Shown: positions 20,269 through 22,445 of the stretch, piece after piece
Layout: each line of letters starts with the position of its first letter
Numbering within the stretch: position 1 is the first letter of the stretch
From: Clostridiales bacterium
GTDB lineage: Bacteria; Bacillota; Clostridia; Oscillospirales; Oscillospiraceae
Length of the DNA: 22,445 nucleotides
Reading direction: 5' to 3'
NCBI GenBank assembly: GCA_019421525.1
Contig: JAHZFC010000006.1
Span: 1-22,445, forward strand
Program-made: the position numbers and the translations under genes
Notes under the pieces: generated by a model
The model's input: only the letters and a program-made list of their open reading frames with translations
Told to the model about the DNA's origin: nothing
The model's database searches: none

Positions 20269-21033
20269 ATGAAGCAAGTGAAAGTCATCTTTTTGCGCCG
20301 GAAGTGGTGGGCGGCGGCGGGCTGCCTGCTGGCGGCCATCCTGATCTTATGCGTGGTCAACCACCCGGCGGTGGTGGGGGCGTCCGCCGCCACCCGCCAG
20401 CTGCCCATCTACTGCGTGGAGAAGGACTACAAGGTGCTGTCCATCTCCTTCGACGCGGCCTGGGGCAACGAGGACACCCAGCAGCTCATCGACATCCTGG
20501 GCAAGTATGGCATCAAGGCCACCTTTTTCGTGGTGGGGGAGTGGGTGGACAAATACCCCGAATCGGTGAAGGCCCTCCACGACGCGGACCACGAGGTGAT
20601 GAGCCACTCCAACGACCACGCCCACTTCAACAGCCTGTCCACCGAGGAGATCACCGCCGACCTGAACGCGTGCAACGACAAGATCGAGGCGGTCACCGGG
20701 GTGCGGCCCACCCTGTTCCGCTGCCCCTACGGGGAGTATGACGACCATGTGATCAACGCCGTGCGCGCCCTGGGCATGGAGCCCATCCAGTGGGATGTGG
20801 ACAGCCTGGACTGGAAGGACCTGTCGGCGGAGGAGATCACAAAGCGGGTCACCTCCAAGGTCCAGCCAGGGTCTATCGTGCTGTTCCACAACGCCGCCCT
20901 TCACACCCCGGAGGCCCTGCCCGCCATCATCGAGGCCCTGCTCCAGGAGGGGTACCAGTTCGTCCCCATCTCCCAGCTGATCCTGGACGGGGACTACACC
21001 ATCGACCACACAGGCAGGCAGTGCCCCGCCTGA
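20269..21033 (+). CDS. pdaB: PdaB-like polysaccharide deacetylase
   Basis: A 254-residue protein with an N-terminal membrane anchor or signal (about 12-31, preceded by RRKWW) and a NodB domain (about 55-240). Motif 1 reads SISFDAAWGNEDT: the catalytic Asp62 is present, but the usual second Asp, a metal ligand, is Ala63, a variation also seen in sporulation PdaB proteins. Motif 2 is MSHSNDHAH (His113, His117), motif 3 RCPYGEYDD (Arg151), motif 5 IVLFHN (His207). In Bacillus PdaB is needed to keep spores intact after germination cues and acts on cortex peptidoglycan. ATG 20269 follows CGGAGGGAA. It was not possible to identify a sigma-E or sigma-G promoter. A general peptidoglycan deacetylase is the alternative. 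Confidence 0.82.
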   Translation: MKQVKVIFLRRKWWAAAGCLLAAILILCVVNHPAVVGASAATRQLPIYCVEKDYKVLSISFDAAWGNEDTQQLIDILGKYGIKATFFVVGEWVDKYPESVKALHDADHEVMSHSNDHAHFNSLSTEEITADLNACNDKIEAVTGVRPTLFRCPYGEYDDHVINAVRALGMEPIQWDVDSLDWKDLSAEEITKRVTSKVQPGSIVLFHNAALHTPEALPAIIEALLQEGYQFVPISQLILDGDYTIDHTGRQCPA

Positions 21034-21041
21034 CCGGGAAA

Positions 21042-21082
21042 AGGCCGCCGGGCCGCTGCACGCAGCAGCGGCCCGGCGGCCT
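21042..21082. terminator. 18-bp stem between convergent pdaB-like and DUF4340 genes
   Basis: AGGCCGCCGGGCCGCTGC (21042-21059) pairs perfectly with GCAGCGGCCCGGCGGCCT (21065-21082), loop ACGCA. On the minus strand it is followed by TTTTCCC, fitting a terminator of the DUF4340 gene; on the plus strand the T-tract is weak. Confidence 0.8.
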
Positions 21083-21102
21083 GTGCGGTTTCGGGAAAGG
21101 GC

Positions 21103-22445
21103 TTATTCCGGCAGCAGCTCGGCCACCGTATCAGCCAGGTCGGTCACATCCGCCCGGTCCACCAGCAGGCGGGCCTCTCCGTTGAGGCTCACCAGGCAGG
21201 TGGAGCTGTCGTACTGGTAGAACACCAGCTCTACCTGGGGCCAGCTCTCGCTGTCCTGGTGGAAGGTAAAGCGCAGCTCCTGGGCGCCCGGGGCGGCATT
21301 GTCAACGCTGCCGGTGGACTCCATGGCGTCCAGACTGGACATCAGCTGCTCCACGCTCTCGGCGTCCACCTCTTCGCCGTCCAGGAGGTAGACGGTCTCC
21401 TCACTGGTCTCGCCGTCCTCATCCTCCACGGTCTGGGTGGTCGTTTCGCTCTTATATGTCTGGCCGTCCAGGGTCCCGGTGGGTGGGGTGAGCGCGTCCC
21501 CCTCCATGGCCAGCACCTCATCGGGCCGCAGGCTGTCGTAGGTGGCGTAGAGCAGGCCGTCGCACACCGAGCCGTCCACCAGGTAGACCATGCTGGAGCC
21601 GGAGATGCGGGCATAGTAGCCGTCGTCGGTATAGCTGCCCAGCTCCAGGGTGAAGGCGGCGTCCCGCTCCTGCTGCTCGGTGACGGCGTTGCCGTCCTCG
21701 TCGGTCTCGCCGGTGTCCACCGTCACCGTCTCGGTGTAGTTGATGGTGACCGTCACCGCCGGCGCGTCCAGGCCATAGGCGGCCAGGTCGTCCTCTGCGG
21801 CGTTGTAGCTGACGCAGGAGTCCCAGCTCAGGCCGGTCACGGAGCCCAGCAGCTCCTCCACCCCATCGGTGTCCAGGGTGAGGGAGTCCTCCCCATCCTG
21901 GAGGAACCAGACATATTCGCTGCTGTACGCAAGGCCGCTGTCCTCCAGATAGACCAGCTCCAGGCTGTCGGAGGCCCGGCTGATGGTGAAGGAGCTCACG
22001 TCGGTGATGGAGGGGATGGTCTCCATGTCGATGATGTCGTACAGGCCGTAGCTGAAGGCACTGAGCAGGCCGCTGCTCACCAGGTAGACGTTCCCGTCCC
22101 CGGTGGACAGGTACAGCAGGCCGTCCAGAGTGGTCTCGTCGCCGATGAGCAGCTGGTAGCTGTCCTCCCCGGCGGTGATGTCGATGGTGCACTGGGGCTC
22201 GTCCAGACCGTATTCCGACAGGTCCTCAGGGGCCTCGATGGTCCGGTCGGAGGTGATCTCCTCCAGGGCGTAGGCCATGTTCTCCGGGTAGCTCTGGTCG
22301 ATGGGGCAGTCTGGGTCCTCGTAGTTCCACGTCTCATCGGCATAGGACAGGGCGACGGCCTCCCCGTCATAGGTCCAGGACAGGGCGGTGATGGCGCTGG
22401 TATCCAGGGAGAAGACCACGGTGCTCGTCTCTTCCTCCGCCGTCT
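21103..22445 (-). CDS. DUF4340-domain protein (5' partial)
   Basis: The frame stays open to the window edge with no stop, so the start lies outside; 447 residues are visible. It is very acidic (rich in Asp, Glu, Ser, Thr, Tyr) and beta-strand-rich. Blocks of about 130 residues read SLDTSAITALSWTYDGEAVALSY, YSYPENMAYALEEITSDRTIEAPEDLSEYGLDEPQCTIDIT and EDDLAAYGLDAPAVTVTINY. The repeated 'xYGLDxPxxTvxI' motif is typical of DUF4340, a secreted or membrane-tethered family. In other genomes DUF4340 often accompanies GldG-type and ABC-2 membrane genes, which would lie upstream, outside the window; that is inference. The gene ends at the 18-bp stem shared with the pdaB-like gene. Confidence 0.85.
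   Translation of the reverse strand, partial: TAEEETSTVVFSLDTSAITALSWTYDGEAVALSYADETWNYEDPDCPIDQSYPENMAYALEEITSDRTIEAPEDLSEYGLDEPQCTIDITAGEDSYQLLIGDETTLDGLLYLSTGDGNVYLVSSGLLSAFSYGLYDIIDMETIPSITDVSSFTISRASDSLELVYLEDSGLAYSSEYVWFLQDGEDSLTLDTDGVEELLGSVTGLSWDSCVSYNAAEDDLAAYGLDAPAVTVTINYTETVTVDTGETDEDGNAVTEQQERDAAFTLELGSYTDDGYYARISGSSMVYLVDGSVCDGLLYATYDSLRPDEVLAMEGDALTPPTGTLDGQTYKSETTTQTVEDEDGETSEETVYLLDGEEVDAESVEQLMSSLDAMESTGSVDNAAPGAQELRFTFHQDSESWPQVELVFYQYDSSTCLVSLNGEARLLVDRADVTDLADTVAELLPE

Overview
The window is a high-GC, gene-dense stretch of chromosome from a spore-forming, low-oxygen Firmicute, most likely Oscillospiraceae (Flavonifractor, Lawsonibacter or Pseudoflavonifractor type). The assignment is an inference. 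It rests on the sporulation genes (spoIIE, a spoIIQ-like M23 protein, a pdaB-like deacetylase), the rpsF-ssb-rpsR order, a NiaR repressor, a ferredoxin-nitroreductase fusion and a phloretin/DAPG-hydrolase-like protein. No tRNA, rRNA, CRISPR array or intact transposase gene was seen.

Layout. 1-3482 (+): the end of a membrane-anchored MerR-type regulator, a YbjQ/DUF74 protein, a small DUF1648-like membrane protein, then an ABC exporter ATPase and permease, all closely packed or overlapping. 3599-3835: a small membrane protein with its own promoter and terminator. 3928-5120: the rpsF-ssb-rpsR operon with a strong promoter, a structured leader that may be the S6:S18 autoregulatory site, and a strong terminator. 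5203-5967: ferredoxin-nitroreductase. 6071-6823: SpoIIQ-like protein, convergent with a hotdog thioesterase (6881-7336, -). The thioesterase is divergent from niaR (7498-8004, +). 8117-8713: membrane-anchored XRE regulator. 8774-10858 (-): PMT-family glycosyltransferase with an inserted beta-rich domain. 11024-13546 (-): dus, ECF sigma factor and anti-sigma factor, in transcription order. 13733-16045 (+): spoIIE. 16088-16333 (-): small XRE repressor. 16334-17366: a 1-kb stretch without a convincing gene (see below). 17367-18622 (+): an unknown protein and a phloretin/DAPG hydrolase-like protein. 18804-20144 (-): transglutaminase-like protein, divergent from the pdaB-like gene (20269-21033, +). 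21103 to the window end (-): DUF4340 protein, incomplete.

The most unusual part is 16334-17366. The non-coding stretch from about 16439 to 17248 is a giant imperfect inverted repeat. Its two arms share a nested, ordered series of matches, including exact 15-, 12-, 9- and 8-base pairs, with a centre near 16815. Both arms also carry their own strong hairpins. A sigma-A-type promoter lies 23 bases to its left and points into it. That promoter overlaps two abutting 14-bp palindromes of form TACG-N6-CGTA, which also overlap the likely promoter of the divergent XRE gene. The arrangement looks like a repressor-controlled structured RNA or a non-autonomous mobile element with its own switch. This reading is inference; the repeats and promoter-like boxes are visible directly.
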